From Paracoccus solventivorans (lineage in GTDB: Bacteria; Pseudomonadota; Alphaproteobacteria; Rhodobacterales; Rhodobacteraceae): a stretch of 64,000 nt of DNA. The DNA is taken from positions 124,001 to 188,000 of the forward strand of contig NZ_FRCK01000003.1 in the NCBI RefSeq assembly GCF_900142875.1, written 5' to 3'. A model generated the notes under the pieces. It saw nothing but the letters and a program-made list of their open reading frames with translations. It made no database searches and was not told the origin of the DNA. This document shows, in pieces, positions 1-7,729 of the stretch (the first letter of the stretch is position 1; each line of letters begins with the position of its first letter). The position numbers were made by a program, and so were the translations under genes.

Positions 1-552
1 GCCTTCTTCATCTCGCAGAAGATCTTTGCTTCGCCCTTCGGGCTGGCGCTGCGGGGGATCAAGTCGAACCAGACGAGGATGATCTACACCGGCTTCAACA
101 TCCGGCCCTATATGCTGGCGGCCTTCGTCATCTCGGGGATGTTCGCGGGGCTGGCGGGCGGGCTGCTGTCGGTCACCGACCCCATCGCCGGGGCGGAACG
201 GATGCGCTGGACGGAATCGGGCAACATCGTGCTGATGACCATCCTGGGCGGGGTGGGCACGCTGATCGGCCCGGTGATCGGCGCCTGGGTGATCGAGTAT
301 TTCGAGAACATCTTCTCGGCCATCAACAAGAACATGCTGAACGCGGCCTTCGATTTCCTGCCTGACGGGGTGCAGAACCTTGCCGTCACCGTGCTGTCCA
401 AGTTCGTGGGCGAGGGCTGGCACCTGACCCTGGGGCTGCTGTTCGTGCTGATCGTGGTGTTCCTGCCCGGTGGGCTGGTCGAGGGCTATCTGAAGCTGGT
501 CGCGCGGTTCCGGCGCGGGCGCGGCACCAAACCGGAGGCTGGCGGGAAATGA
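1..552 (+). CDS. livM: Branched-chain amino acid ABC transporter permease, LivM type (5' end missing)
   Basis: The reading frame is open from base 1, so this is the C-terminal 183 residues of a permease whose start lies outside the window. The first visible residues ([14 protein letters not shown]) match the cytoplasmic coupling loop of LivM permeases. Three hydrophobic stretches follow: [17 protein letters not shown], an [20 protein letters not shown] segment, and a C-terminal [17 protein letters not shown]. The family forms the inner-membrane channel for leucine/isoleucine/valine or related substrates such as urea or short amides. It overlaps livG by 4 bases and heads a livM-livG-livF series. 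The exact substrate cannot be told from this fragment. Confidence 0.9.
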   Translation, partial: AFFISQKIFASPFGLALRGIKSNQTRMIYTGFNIRPYMLAAFVISGMFAGLAGGLLSVTDPIAGAERMRWTESGNIVLMTILGGVGTLIGPVIGAWVIEYFENIFSAINKNMLNAAFDFLPDGVQNLAVTVLSKFVGEGWHLTLGLLFVLIVVFLPGGLVEGYLKLVARFRRGRGTKPEAGGK

Positions 553-1355
553 GCGTGACGAGCGAAAACGCAGCGGCCGGCAACGCCGCGAACGGCAAGA
601 ACATCGTCCTGCACGCTGCGGACGTGATCAAGAACTTCGGCGGGCTGCGCGCGCTGTCCGACATCGACCTGCAGATCGAAGAGGGCAAGACCCACGCGAT
701 CATCGGGCCGAACGGCGCGGGCAAGTCCACCCTGCTGAACGTGATCATCGGGCGGATCGCGCCGACCTCGGGGGCGGTGGTGTTCGACGGCACCGTGCTA
801 ACCGGCAAGGCCCCGCACGAGATCAACCAGCTGGGGATTTCCCGGGTGTTCCAGACGCCCGAGATCTTCGCCGACCTCTCGGTGCTGCACAACGTCATGG
901 CCCCGGCCTTCGCCCGCCGCGACGGGTCCTTCCGGCTGAACATGTTCCGCACCACGGCCCGCGAAGCCGCGATCCGGGAAGAGGCCGAAAGCCTGCTGAA
1001 CGATTTCGGCATGTGGGACCGGCGCGACGACCATTCCGGCGCGCTGTCGCGCGGCGACAAGCGGCGGCTGGAGCTGTGCATGTGCCTGATCCAGCATCCG
1101 CGGCTGCTGCTGCTGGACGAACCCACCGCCGGCATGTCGCGCCACGACACCAACACCACCATCGAGCTGCTGAAGAAGATCAAGCTGCGCGGCATGACCA
1201 AGGTCATCATCGAACACGACATGCATGTGGTGTTCTCGCTGGCCGACAAGATCTCGGTGCTGGCGCAAGGGCGGATCATCGCCTCGGGCCTGCCGCAGGA
1301 CATCAAGGAGGACCCCAGAGTGCAGGAAGCCTATCTCGGGGGGGCGGCGGAATGA
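549..1355 (+). CDS. livG: Branched-chain amino acid ABC transporter ATP-binding protein LivG
   Basis: 268-residue ATPase, the usual length for LivG. Walker A is [12 protein letters not shown] near residue 58 and Walker B is [12 protein letters not shown]. The signature region reads [10 protein letters not shown], a LivG-like variant of LSGGQ. Other LivG traits are the text [12 protein letters not shown] and the switch histidine in [10 protein letters not shown]. The start overlaps the end of livM and the stop overlaps the ATG of livF, which indicates translational coupling. It energises import together with LivF and the membrane permeases. Confidence 0.95.
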   Translation: MSVTSENAAAGNAANGKNIVLHAADVIKNFGGLRALSDIDLQIEEGKTHAIIGPNGAGKSTLLNVIIGRIAPTSGAVVFDGTVLTGKAPHEINQLGISRVFQTPEIFADLSVLHNVMAPAFARRDGSFRLNMFRTTAREAAIREEAESLLNDFGMWDRRDDHSGALSRGDKRRLELCMCLIQHPRLLLLDEPTAGMSRHDTNTTIELLKKIKLRGMTKVIIEHDMHVVFSLADKISVLAQGRIIASGLPQDIKEDPRVQEAYLGGAAE

Positions 1356-2089
1356 ATGCGGCACCAGTGACCGGCCCGGCGCCGGATGCGTTCTTCGCGC
1401 TGCGCGACGTCCATGCCTATTACGGCGAAAGCTACATCGTGCAGGGCGTCAGCCTCGAGCTGCGCAAGGGCGAGGTGCTGGCCCTGCTGGGCCGCAACGG
1501 TGCCGGCAAGACCTCGACCATGCGCGCCATTGCCCGGGCCGACAACCCGGCGGTGATGCGCGGGGAAATCTGGCTGGAGGGGCAGCCGGTCCACCAGATG
1601 AAATCCTGGCAGGCCAGCCAGGCCGGGATCCAGCTGGTCCCCGAGGACCGCCGCATCATCCCCGGCATGACCGTCGAGGAGAACCTGATCCTGTCGCAGG
1701 TCGCCCCCAACAAGGGCTGGGAGATCGAGCAGATCTACGAGCATTTCCCGCGGCTGGCCGAGCGCCGCAACCAGGAGGGGGTCACCCTGTCGGGGGGCGA
1801 GCAGCAGATGCTGTCGGTCGCCCGGGCGCTGGCGCGCGAGGTCAAACTGCTGCTGCTGGACGAGCCCTACGAGGGGCTGGCCCCGGTGATCGTGCGCGAG
1901 ATCGAGCATATCGTGCAGGACATCAAGGCCCGCGGCATCACCACCATCATCGTGGAACAGAACGCGGTGGCGGCGCTGCGGCTGGCGGACCGGGCGGTGA
2001 TCCTCGATTCCGGCGAACTGGTGTTCACCGGCTCGGCGCAGGAGCTGCTGGACGACGCCGATCTGCGCAACCGCTATCTGGCGATCTAG
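1352..2089 (+). CDS. livF: Branched-chain amino acid ABC transporter ATP-binding protein LivF
   Basis: 245 residues starting at the ATG that overlaps the livG stop (ATGA). The open frame extends further upstream but only as a shadow of livG. Walker A is GRNGAGKTSTMRAI, the signature is LSGGEQQMLSVARAL, Walker B is LLLLDEPYEGLAP and the switch region is IIVEQNAVAALRLADR. It pairs with LivG as the second nucleotide-binding subunit. The substrate-binding protein gene is not in the window. Confidence 0.95.
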   Translation: MNAAPVTGPAPDAFFALRDVHAYYGESYIVQGVSLELRKGEVLALLGRNGAGKTSTMRAIARADNPAVMRGEIWLEGQPVHQMKSWQASQAGIQLVPEDRRIIPGMTVEENLILSQVAPNKGWEIEQIYEHFPRLAERRNQEGVTLSGGEQQMLSVARALAREVKLLLLDEPYEGLAPVIVREIEHIVQDIKARGITTIIVEQNAVAALRLADRAVILDSGELVFTGSAQELLDDADLRNRYLAI

Positions 2090-2186
2090 GCCGGGCCCCC
2101 GGGGTTGCGGCGAGGGGTTTGCGTCGCCGCAGCATGGGTAATTGGGCCAGAAAGAAGCAGCTGGCGCGGGCAGGGGCCTGCCTGCG

Positions 2187-2732
2187 TCAGTCCTCGTGGA
2201 CGATGCCGGGCTGGTCGGCGGCATTCGGGGGCGGCGTGGCGTGCAGGTGGGCGGGGGTGTCGGGCACATGCGCGGCCCGCAGCCCCAGCGCGATGCCCAC
2301 GCCCATCGCGGCCAGCCCCGCCATCACCCCGGCGGCGGGCAGCACCAGCTCCCACCCCGGGGTCAGGCGGGCGGGCATCAGCGCGTAATCCACCACCCCG
2401 GCCAGCGCGCCGGTGGCCAGCCCCGCCGCCCAGGCCAGCATCGGGCTGCCCCGTTCGGCGGCGCGCAGCATCAGCACCGCCACCGCCGCCCAGAAGAAGC
2501 AGGCGGCGACATGGATCACGGCGCCGACCCCGGTATGCGCGAGGTCGAGCCCGGCGAACTGCCCGGCCTCGGGGCCGTGCAGCGCGTGGCTGGTGGCGTT
2601 CAGCGGCATCCAGAACGGCAGGCCGGCGGCCATCGCGGCCAGCCCCAGCACCAGCACCGACAGCACCGTGGCGGCGCCCCCGGCCAGCGGCCAGCCGCGG
2701 TCGAAACGTGCCATCGCGATCGGACGGGTCAT
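2187..2732 (-). CDS. Four-helix integral membrane protein, unknown function
   Basis: 181 residues from the ATG at 2732, chosen because AGGGAGG stands just upstream; the frame stays open further but without a ribosome site. Four hydrophobic stretches are visible (VLSVLVLGLAAMAAGLPF, VIHVAACFFWAAVAVLML, WAAGLATGALAGVV, VLPAAGVMAGLAAMGVGIAL), followed by a Pro/His-rich tail. I do not recognise the family. It lies divergent from the DUF892 gene, and a half-consensus stress promoter faces it, so membership of the stress regulon is plausible but inferred. Confidence 0.6.
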   Translation of the reverse strand: MTRPIAMARFDRGWPLAGGAATVLSVLVLGLAAMAAGLPFWMPLNATSHALHGPEAGQFAGLDLAHTGVGAVIHVAACFFWAAVAVLMLRAAERGSPMLAWAAGLATGALAGVVDYALMPARLTPGWELVLPAAGVMAGLAAMGVGIALGLRAAHVPDTPAHLHATPPPNAADQPGIVHED

Positions 2733-2760
2733 CGGTTCCTCCCTTGCCTCAAAAGACGGC

Positions 2761-2785
2761 AATCCGCGGCGGGGCGGAATGTTCC
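2761..2785 (-). promoter_or_regulatory. Weak EcfG-type promoter for the membrane protein gene
   Basis: On the minus strand GGAAC (complement of 2781-2785) is followed after 17 bases by ATT instead of GTT. It ends about 28 bases before the 2732 start. Its -35 box lies next to that of the divergent promoter inside the palindrome GGAATGTTCCCGGGAACATT. The -10 mismatch makes this only a candidate. Confidence 0.35.
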
Positions 2786-2787
2786 CG

Positions 2788-2812
2788 GGAACATTCCCCG
2801 GGCGTGCCGGTT
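2788..2812 (+). promoter_or_regulatory. EcfG-type stress promoter of the DUF892 gene
   Basis: GGAAC at 2788-2792, 17 bases, then GTT at 2810-2812. This matches the alphaproteobacterial EcfG consensus GGAAC-N16/17-(C/G)GTT. It lies 58 bases before the ATG at 2870. The same layout recurs before at least five other genes in this region. Confidence 0.75.
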
Positions 2813-2869
2813 CAGGCCCCGCGAAACCGACGCCGGCCCCCGCCGGCGCCCACGGAAGGGAGAAATCCA

Positions 2870-3367
2870 ATGCCCGACAAGGTTCTTGACGACCTGTTCC
2901 ACGAGACGCTGAAGGACATCTATTATGCCGAGCGCCAGATCCTGAAGGCGCTGCCCAAGATGGCGCGCGGCGCGCAGTCGGATCATCTGCGCCAGGCGTT
3001 CGAAAAGCACCGCGACCAGACGGAAACCCATGTCGAGCGCCTGCGGCAGGTGTTCGACATCATCGGCAAGTCCCCCCGCGGCAAGACCTGCCCGGCCATC
3101 GACGGCATCATCGAAGAGGGCGAAGAGGTGATGGCGGCCTTCAAGGGCTCGCCGGCGCTGGACGCCGGGCTGATCGCGGCGGCGCAGGCGGTCGAGCATT
3201 ACGAGATCGCCCGCTATGGCACGCTGCGGCAATGGGCGCGGCAGCTGGGGCTGGACGATGCCGCCGCGCTGCTGGACGAGACACTGACCGAGGAATCCGA
3301 CACCGACGAGCTGCTGACCGAGATCGCCGAGAGCGAGGCGAACGTCGAGGCGGCGGCGCCCGCCTGA
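2870..3367 (+). CDS. DUF892 ferritin-like protein (YciE/YciF family)
   Basis: 165 residues, starting at the ATG with GGAAGGGAG upstream. The opening LDDLFHETLKDIYYAERQIL and later EHYEIARYGTLRQWARQLG and LLDETLTEES are typical of the YciE/YciF/DUF892 family. These are four-helix ferritin-like proteins that can hold a di-metal centre through Glu/His residues. Relatives are general-stress and osmotic-stress proteins in enterobacteria and alphaproteobacteria. A good EcfG-type promoter stands upstream and a hairpin terminator follows. The exact activity of the family is not settled. Confidence 0.9.
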   Translation: MPDKVLDDLFHETLKDIYYAERQILKALPKMARGAQSDHLRQAFEKHRDQTETHVERLRQVFDIIGKSPRGKTCPAIDGIIEEGEEVMAAFKGSPALDAGLIAAAQAVEHYEIARYGTLRQWARQLGLDDAAALLDETLTEESDTDELLTEIAESEANVEAAAPA

Positions 3368-3427
3368 CCACTGCACCCGACGGCTGTGTCCGGCGCCGCC
3401 GGGCGGGGCCGGCCGGGCCGGATGCGA

Positions 3428-3460
3428 AAAGGGGCGGCCGGTGGGCCGCCCTTCTCATTT
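3428..3460 (+). terminator. Rho-independent terminator after the DUF892 gene
   Basis: GGGCGGCC and GGCCGCCC form an 8-bp stem with a short GGTG loop, followed by a T-rich stretch (TTCTCATTTTC). It lies about 60 bases after the stop at 3367 and before the convergent sigma factor gene. Confidence 0.7.
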
Positions 3461-3513
3461 TCAAGGGGCTGTCACTTCCAGGGCGCTGCGTTCCCGCGCA
3501 GCGCAGAGGGCGC

Positions 3514-3993
3514 CTACAGCGCCGGTTCCAGCCGGTCCTGAAGGATGTGGCGGGCGCGGTTCACCCGGCTCTTGATGGTGCCGATGTCGCAGCCAAGGAT
3601 GCGCGCGGCGTCCAGATAGCTCTCGCCCAGGGCGCCGACCAGCACGATCGCCTCGCGGTAATGGGGGGGCATCTCGCGCAGCGCCGCCTGCATCTCGCGC
3701 GCCTGCATGTGCCAGTCCTGCCCCGGCTTCACCTGCACCCGCACCGAGCTTGACACGCAATCCGCCGCCCCCGTCCGCTCGCGCGCCGACTTGCGGCAGT
3801 TGGTCAGGAAACGGTTGCGCATGATGGTGAACAGCCAGGCCCGCATGTTGGTGCCGGGGCGATACTGGTGCACGTTCTCGATGGCGCGAAGCAGGGTTTC
3901 CTGAACCAGGTCCTCGGCATCCGGGACCGACCGGCACAGGGCGCGTGAATAGGCGCGGAGCGCCGGGATATATCCGAGAATATCGTCCGACAT
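3514..3993 (-). CDS. ecfG: EcfG-like ECF sigma factor of the general stress response
   Basis: 159 residues from the ATG at 3993, which has GGGAG 7 bases upstream; a longer frame exists but lacks a ribosome site. Region 2 runs from about residue 5 to 75 (IPALRAYSRALCRSVPDAED, AWLFTIMRNRFLTNCRK). Region 4 covers about 100-155 (REMPPHYREAIVLVGAL, SYLDAARILGCDIGTIKSR). The protein directs RNA polymerase to GGAAC-N16/17-CGTT promoters. It lies 111 bp downstream of the nepR-like gene on the same strand, the standard NepR-EcfG arrangement. The surrounding cluster of matching promoters supports this assignment over a generic RpoE. Confidence 0.88.
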   Translation of the reverse strand: MSDDILGYIPALRAYSRALCRSVPDAEDLVQETLLRAIENVHQYRPGTNMRAWLFTIMRNRFLTNCRKSARERTGAADCVSSSVRVQVKPGQDWHMQAREMQAALREMPPHYREAIVLVGALGESYLDAARILGCDIGTIKSRVNRARHILQDRLEPAL

Positions 3994-4104
3994 GGGCGCT
4001 CCCTTGCAAGTCCGAGTGTATCGGAGGCTCAATGCCGGGGCGCGCAGCCGGTTCCGCCGGAAATCGCCGCGGGGGCGGGTTTGGCGAAAACTGGCCGGGG
4101 TGCG

Positions 4105-4278
4105 TCAGGAGGCGTCGCGGCCCCGCCGCTCGCGCGCCTGGGCAAGCGCCGCCTCGAGCTGCTGCGCCAGTTCGCGCAGCCGGGGCGAGATCGGCTCTTT
4201 CGCCGTCTGTGCCAGCAGCTCGGACAGGGCCTTGTCCAGCTCGGGATCGACAACCGGGCCGCAGTCGCTGTTGGCCAT
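4105..4278 (-). CDS. nepR: NepR-like anti-sigma factor
   Basis: 57 residues from the ATG at 4278, preceded by GGAG at a 6-base spacing; an alternative ATG at 4290 has a poorer site. The core LSELLAQTAKEPISPRLREL matches the NepR signature (a short helix, then EPIP/EPIS, then a second helix). NepR proteins hold EcfG inactive and release it when phosphorylated PhyR takes their place. Its position just upstream of the sigma gene, and an EcfG-type promoter in front, support the call. The charged Arg-rich C-terminus is unremarkable for the family. Confidence 0.8.
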   Translation of the reverse strand: MANSDCGPVVDPELDKALSELLAQTAKEPISPRLRELAQQLEAALAQARERRGRDAS

Positions 4279-4439
4279 CGGGAACTCCATGTCTCTGTCG
4301 TCAGCAGGGCCAGTCTAGTCGAACCCGTTCCTCAGGGGCAGCCCGTCCGCATCAGATTTTCCGCCCCTGTGACAACAAAATCCGAAAACAAATCAATCTT
4401 TCCCATGGGGCCTGCCCGCCGGGACGCGGACGGCCCGAC

Positions 4440-4464
4440 AACCTGCCTGGTGCGCAGTTGTTCC
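4440..4464 (-). promoter_or_regulatory. EcfG-type promoter of nepR-ecfG (autoregulation)
   Basis: On the minus strand GGAAC (complement of 4460-4464) is separated by exactly 17 bases from GTT (complement of 4440-4442). It points at nepR, whose start is 162 bases downstream. EcfG autoregulating its own nepR-ecfG operon is the rule in this system. Confidence 0.65.
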
Positions 4465-4529
4465 GACACCCTTGCGCGGACCGGCGGCGGCGGCCGTATC
4501 CCGCCGGTCCGGCGCGGTCCCGCGTCCCC

Positions 4530-5654
4530 TTACAAGCTGGCGGAACGGGGGTGTTCGCCGTGATCGTCGCCGGCGTCATCCGGCCCCGAGGTGCCCAGGT
4601 GGCGCATCCGGGTCCGCAGCCGGCAGCACAGCCCCGGCGCATCATGCGAGATGGTGCTTTCGCCCATGAAATCCTCGGGCAGCACCTCTTCGATGATCAG
4701 CGAGCCGAAGCCGCGGCCGGCGGGCGGCTTGGGCGGTGGGCCGCCGGTTTCGGTCCAGACCAGGGTGAAGTCGTCGTCGCTGCCCGGGCGGCCGGCGGTC
4801 CAGCGCAGTTCGACCCGCCCCTCGGGCGCCGACAGCGCCCCGTATTTCAGGGCATTGGTCGCCAGCTCGTTGATGGCCAGCGCCAGGGTCAGGGCCTGCT
4901 TGGCGCTGACCCCGACGGCGGGGCCGTCGATGTGGAACCGGCCCTGGCCGCTGCGGAAGGGTTTGAGCGCCTCGAGCACGACCTCGCCCATGCGGGCGTT
5001 TCGGACCTGCGCCCGGGTCAGCAGGGTCTGCGCATGGGCCAGCGCGCCGATCCGCTGGCGCAGGTGGTCGCCGGCGTCCGGGCCCTCGTGGCTTTGCAGG
5101 GTCTGGTTGACGATCGCGGACACCACGGTCAGCGTGTTCTTGATCCGGTGCGCCAGCTCGCTGTTGCGCAGTTGCAGCTGGCGGGCGGTCTCGACCGTGC
5201 GGGTGGTTTCGATCACCGTGTCCATCATGCCGCGCACCACGCCGTTTTCGTCCCGGATCGGGCTGTAGCAAAAGGTGAAGTTGCAGGGCTCGGGGTAGCC
5301 GTAGCGGTCGATGGTCAGGGGGAAGTCCTCGATAAAGGTCGCCTCGCCGGCAAAGGCGCGCGCGGCCATCGGGCCGATCTGGTCCCAGACCTCGCCCCAG
5401 ATATCGGCGAAAGAGCAGCCCAGCACATCGCCCTTGTCCCCGAGGATCGGGCGGAAGGCGTCGTTGTAAAGCGTTACCAGGCCGGGACCCCAGACCAGGC
5501 ATTTCGGGAACTTTGAGTTCAGCGCCATGCCCAGCGTCACCTTGAGCGCCGAGGGCCAGCCCTCGGGGGGGCCCAGCTCGTGTGCGGACCAGTCCTTGGC
5601 CCGGATGGCCTGCGCCATCTCGCCGCCGCCGTCCAGAAAATGCAAACCGGCCAT
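4530..5654 (-). CDS. PAS-domain HWE-family sensor histidine kinase (probable GSR kinase)
   Basis: 374 residues from the ATG at 5654, chosen for the AAGGGGGG ribosome site; the frame runs further but into low-complexity shadow sequence. The N-terminal ~150 residues form a PAS-type sensor (SKFPKCLVWGPGLVTLYNDA; FTFCYSPIRDENGVVRGMMD). The phosphoacceptor region is LRNSELAHRIKNTLTVVSA, the N box is ALAINELATNALKYGALS, and a WTE motif (LVWTETGG) gives the HWE class its name. No membrane segment is seen, so it is cytoplasmic. HWE/HisKA_2 kinases next to nepR-ecfG normally phosphorylate PhyR. Here no PhyR gene adjoins. Confidence 0.85.
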   Translation of the reverse strand: MAGLHFLDGGGEMAQAIRAKDWSAHELGPPEGWPSALKVTLGMALNSKFPKCLVWGPGLVTLYNDAFRPILGDKGDVLGCSFADIWGEVWDQIGPMAARAFAGEATFIEDFPLTIDRYGYPEPCNFTFCYSPIRDENGVVRGMMDTVIETTRTVETARQLQLRNSELAHRIKNTLTVVSAIVNQTLQSHEGPDAGDHLRQRIGALAHAQTLLTRAQVRNARMGEVVLEALKPFRSGQGRFHIDGPAVGVSAKQALTLALAINELATNALKYGALSAPEGRVELRWTAGRPGSDDDFTLVWTETGGPPPKPPAGRGFGSLIIEEVLPEDFMGESTISHDAPGLCCRLRTRMRHLGTSGPDDAGDDHGEHPRSASL

Positions 5655-5863
5655 CCGTCCCCCCTTCGCTGAACACCCTTTTCCCGGGGGGACGCGACGC
5701 ATCACGGAATGCAGGCTTGGAAGACGGGGCCGGATCCGGTGCGAGGCACATCCGTCGGGACGTTCGGGCGCAACCGGATGATAGCGCGGTAACCGCCCGG
5801 CCAGAAGCGGAAAACCACGATCGTGAGGGGCGGTGACCTTGCGGTCACCGCTTTGGGCAGGAA

Positions 5864-6070
5864 TCAGCCGCGGCGCTGATCGTCGTCCTTGCGGCCGCCG
5901 CCTTGGCCGCCCCCCTGGCCGCCTTGACCGCCGCCCTGGCCACCGCCTTGACCGCCACCGCCGCCCTGGCCGCCGCCCTGACCGCCTTGGCCGCCCTGAC
6001 CGCCGCCTTGGCCGCCCTGACCGCCTTGGCCCTGGCCCTTCTTGTCGTTGTTCTGGTTGTTCTGGTTCAT
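5864..6070 (-). CDS. Small Gly/Gln repeat protein, unknown function
   Basis: 68 residues with a strong ribosome site (GAGGAGG) before the ATG. After MNQNNQNNDKKGQG the protein is almost entirely GGQGGQGGGQ-type repeats and ends KDDDQRRG. It is a disordered, hydrophilic, low-complexity protein. A perfect EcfG-type promoter precedes it, so it is probably stress-induced. No function is recognised. Confidence 0.6.
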   Translation of the reverse strand: MNQNNQNNDKKGQGQGGQGGQGGGQGGQGGQGGGQGGGGGQGGGQGGGQGGQGGGQGGGRKDDDQRRG

Positions 6071-6105
6071 CGGGACATCCTCCTCGTGCTCGATGCGGAC
6101 CCTCC

Positions 6106-6130
6106 AACCGGCCAGCCTTCCCGATGTTCC
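6106..6130 (-). promoter_or_regulatory. EcfG-type promoter of the Gly-rich gene
   Basis: Minus-strand GGAAC (6126-6130) and GTT (6106-6108) with 17 bases between. It ends 36 bases before the ATG at 6070. It is back to back with the promoter of the isochorismatase-like gene. Confidence 0.75.
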
Positions 6131-6147
6131 AATAATTCGGCGGCAGC

Positions 6148-6173
6148 GGAACGAAACCTGCCGGATTCCGGTT
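6148..6173 (+). promoter_or_regulatory. EcfG-type promoter of the isochorismatase-like gene
   Basis: GGAAC at 6148-6152 and GTT at 6171-6173 with 18 bases between, one longer than the other sites but still within the GGAAC-N17-GGTT form. It lies 51 bases before the ATG at 6224. Confidence 0.55.
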
Positions 6174-6223
6174 CGTCCCCCAGATCATCCCGATCCCCGA
6201 CCATTCCGACCCGGCGGACATAC

Positions 6224-6832
6224 ATGCAGGACACCCTGAGATTCGGCCCCCTGGGCGATGAGGCGGCGCATCTTTGCATCGACATGCAAAGACTGTTCGG
6301 CGCCGGTTCGCCCTGGGCGATCCCGTGGATCGAGAAGGTCCGCCCCGTGGTGGCGCATCTGGTGGCCGCGCGGACCGAGCGCACCGTGTTCACCCGCTTT
6401 GTCCCCCCGGCCAGCCATGCCCAGACCGGCGGCGCCTGGGCGCGCTATTACGCCGAATGGCCCGAGATGCTGCGCGAGCGGCTGGACCCCGGCTGGCTGG
6501 AGCTGCTGCCCGAACTGGCCGGTCATGTGCCGCCGGCGCGGGTGATCGACAAACCGGTGTATTCGCCCTGGCACGACGGGCGGCTGCATCATTTCCTGCG
6601 CGGCGCCGGAATCAACACGCTGGTGATGACCGGAGGAGAGACCGACATCTGCGTCATGGCCACCGTCATGGGGGCGGTGGACCTGGGCTACCGGGTGGTG
6701 CTGGTCAGCGACGGGGTGTGCTCGTCCACCGACACCGGCCATGACGCCGCGATGACGCTGTTTCGCACCAGGCTGTCCCAGCAGATCGAAACCGCGCCCT
6801 TTGACGAAATCCTCGACAGCTGGCCGGTATGA
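6224..6832 (+). CDS. Isochorismatase-family cysteine hydrolase
   Basis: 202 residues, the usual length for the family. The catalytic Asp lies in HLCIDMQRLFG, a Lys in VIDKPVYSPW, and the nucleophilic Cys in GGETDICVMATVMGAVDLGY, where the usual cis-peptide motif precedes the Cys. Such enzymes hydrolyse amides or vinyl ethers (nicotinamide, biuret, isochorismate); the substrate cannot be inferred. The start was picked because the upstream frame overlaps the divergent Gly-rich gene; no strong Shine-Dalgarno sequence is seen. It faces an EcfG-type promoter. Confidence 0.85.
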   Translation: MQDTLRFGPLGDEAAHLCIDMQRLFGAGSPWAIPWIEKVRPVVAHLVAARTERTVFTRFVPPASHAQTGGAWARYYAEWPEMLRERLDPGWLELLPELAGHVPPARVIDKPVYSPWHDGRLHHFLRGAGINTLVMTGGETDICVMATVMGAVDLGYRVVLVSDGVCSSTDTGHDAAMTLFRTRLSQQIETAPFDEILDSWPV

Positions 6833-6911
6833 GGGGCAGGCGCCCCCCGGCCGGCCAGCGGCCGCCGGGCGTCCCGCCCCCGCGGCCAGCCACATGTGAC
6901 GGAGCGCGACC

Positions 6912-7661
6912 ATGACCCATCGCCCGGCTGCCCCCTCTGCGATCCCGGCGGGGCTGAGCCATTACTACCGCGCCAGCGACCTGTCCGGGCTGCGGCTGGC
7001 GCTGTGGGAGGATGCGGGCAGCGCCTCCCTTGCCGCCTATCTGCGCGAGGCCGGTGCGGCGGTCGAGGTGCTGCCGCCCGGCGACGGGGCAGGGCAGGGC
7101 ATGCCGCCGCTGCCGCTGCGTGCCCGCTGTGCGCCGGGTGCCGGAGGCGCGGGAAAGACTGGAGGCGGGCTGTCTGCGGTGAACGGCCACCCGGGCGGCG
7201 CGGCGGTGCTGGAACTCGACGCCGCGGTGGTGAACCTGGGCGATCCGAACCCCTTGGCGCGGCGGTTGCAGGCGACGGGGGTTCCCTTCGTCATCTTCAC
7301 CGACCACCCGGAACGCTGCCTTGAACATTACCCCGCCGGCAGCTGCGTCCACAGCGAGGACGGGCCCGAGGCGCTGGCCTCGGCGGTGCTGCTGCATGTG
7401 GCGATCTTCCGTTCGGGCCTGCCGGTCACCCCGGACCTCTCCGGCCCCGGAATGTCGCTGATCGAGATGGTGCCGGGGCTGCGGGCGATGGCGCGGGTGC
7501 TGGTGCCGGATGCGGCGCTGGCCGACGACCTGCTGGCCGAGGCGATGGTGCAGGCGCTGGCCTATGTGCCGGCGCTCGGCTCTGAAGCCGAGGTGGGGGC
7601 GCTGCTGGTCATGCTGATCGAGCGGCTGTGGCATCGGCAGAAACTGTCACGCCCCTGCTGA
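6912..7661 (+). CDS. Pseudo-receiver protein with a sigma-region-2-like C-terminus
   Basis: 249 residues, ATG preceded by GGAG. The first ~170 residues look like a response-regulator receiver: LRLALWEDAGSASLAAYLRE keeps the acidic pair, and LDAAVVNLGDPNPLARRLQ and GVPFVIFTDHPE align with the DVNLGG...GIPFVFVTGY pattern. The phosphoacceptor Asp is replaced by Val and the KP motif is lost. A Gly/Pro-rich insertion sits around residues 55-95. The last ~75 residues (MVPGLRAMARVLVPDAALA, DDLLAEAMVQALAY) resemble the first helices of the nearby sigma factor. Domain order is the reverse of PhyR. A role in GSR signalling is inference. Confidence 0.6.
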   Translation: MTHRPAAPSAIPAGLSHYYRASDLSGLRLALWEDAGSASLAAYLREAGAAVEVLPPGDGAGQGMPPLPLRARCAPGAGGAGKTGGGLSAVNGHPGGAAVLELDAAVVNLGDPNPLARRLQATGVPFVIFTDHPERCLEHYPAGSCVHSEDGPEALASAVLLHVAIFRSGLPVTPDLSGPGMSLIEMVPGLRAMARVLVPDAALADDLLAEAMVQALAYVPALGSEAEVGALLVMLIERLWHRQKLSRPC

Positions 7662-7683
7662 TCGCGGCCACGGCGGGCGCATG

Positions 7684-7711
7684 AAAAAGGGGGCCTCGCG
7701 GCCCCCTTTCT
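7684..7711. terminator. Bidirectional terminator
   Basis: AAGGGGGCC and GGCCCCCTT pair around a TCGC loop, with A-rich and T-rich flanks on either side. It sits between the convergent ends of the pseudo-receiver gene (7661) and the Asp/Arg-repeat gene (7730). Confidence 0.75.
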
Positions 7712-7729
7712 GCCTGTCGTCCGGGTCGG

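Noticed and set aside
5655..6221. Upstream extension of the HWE kinase frame
   Set aside because: It would overlap the Gly-rich gene in another frame and gives only Arg/Gly-rich junk; the ATG at 5654 has a strong ribosome site and starts the conserved sensor domain.
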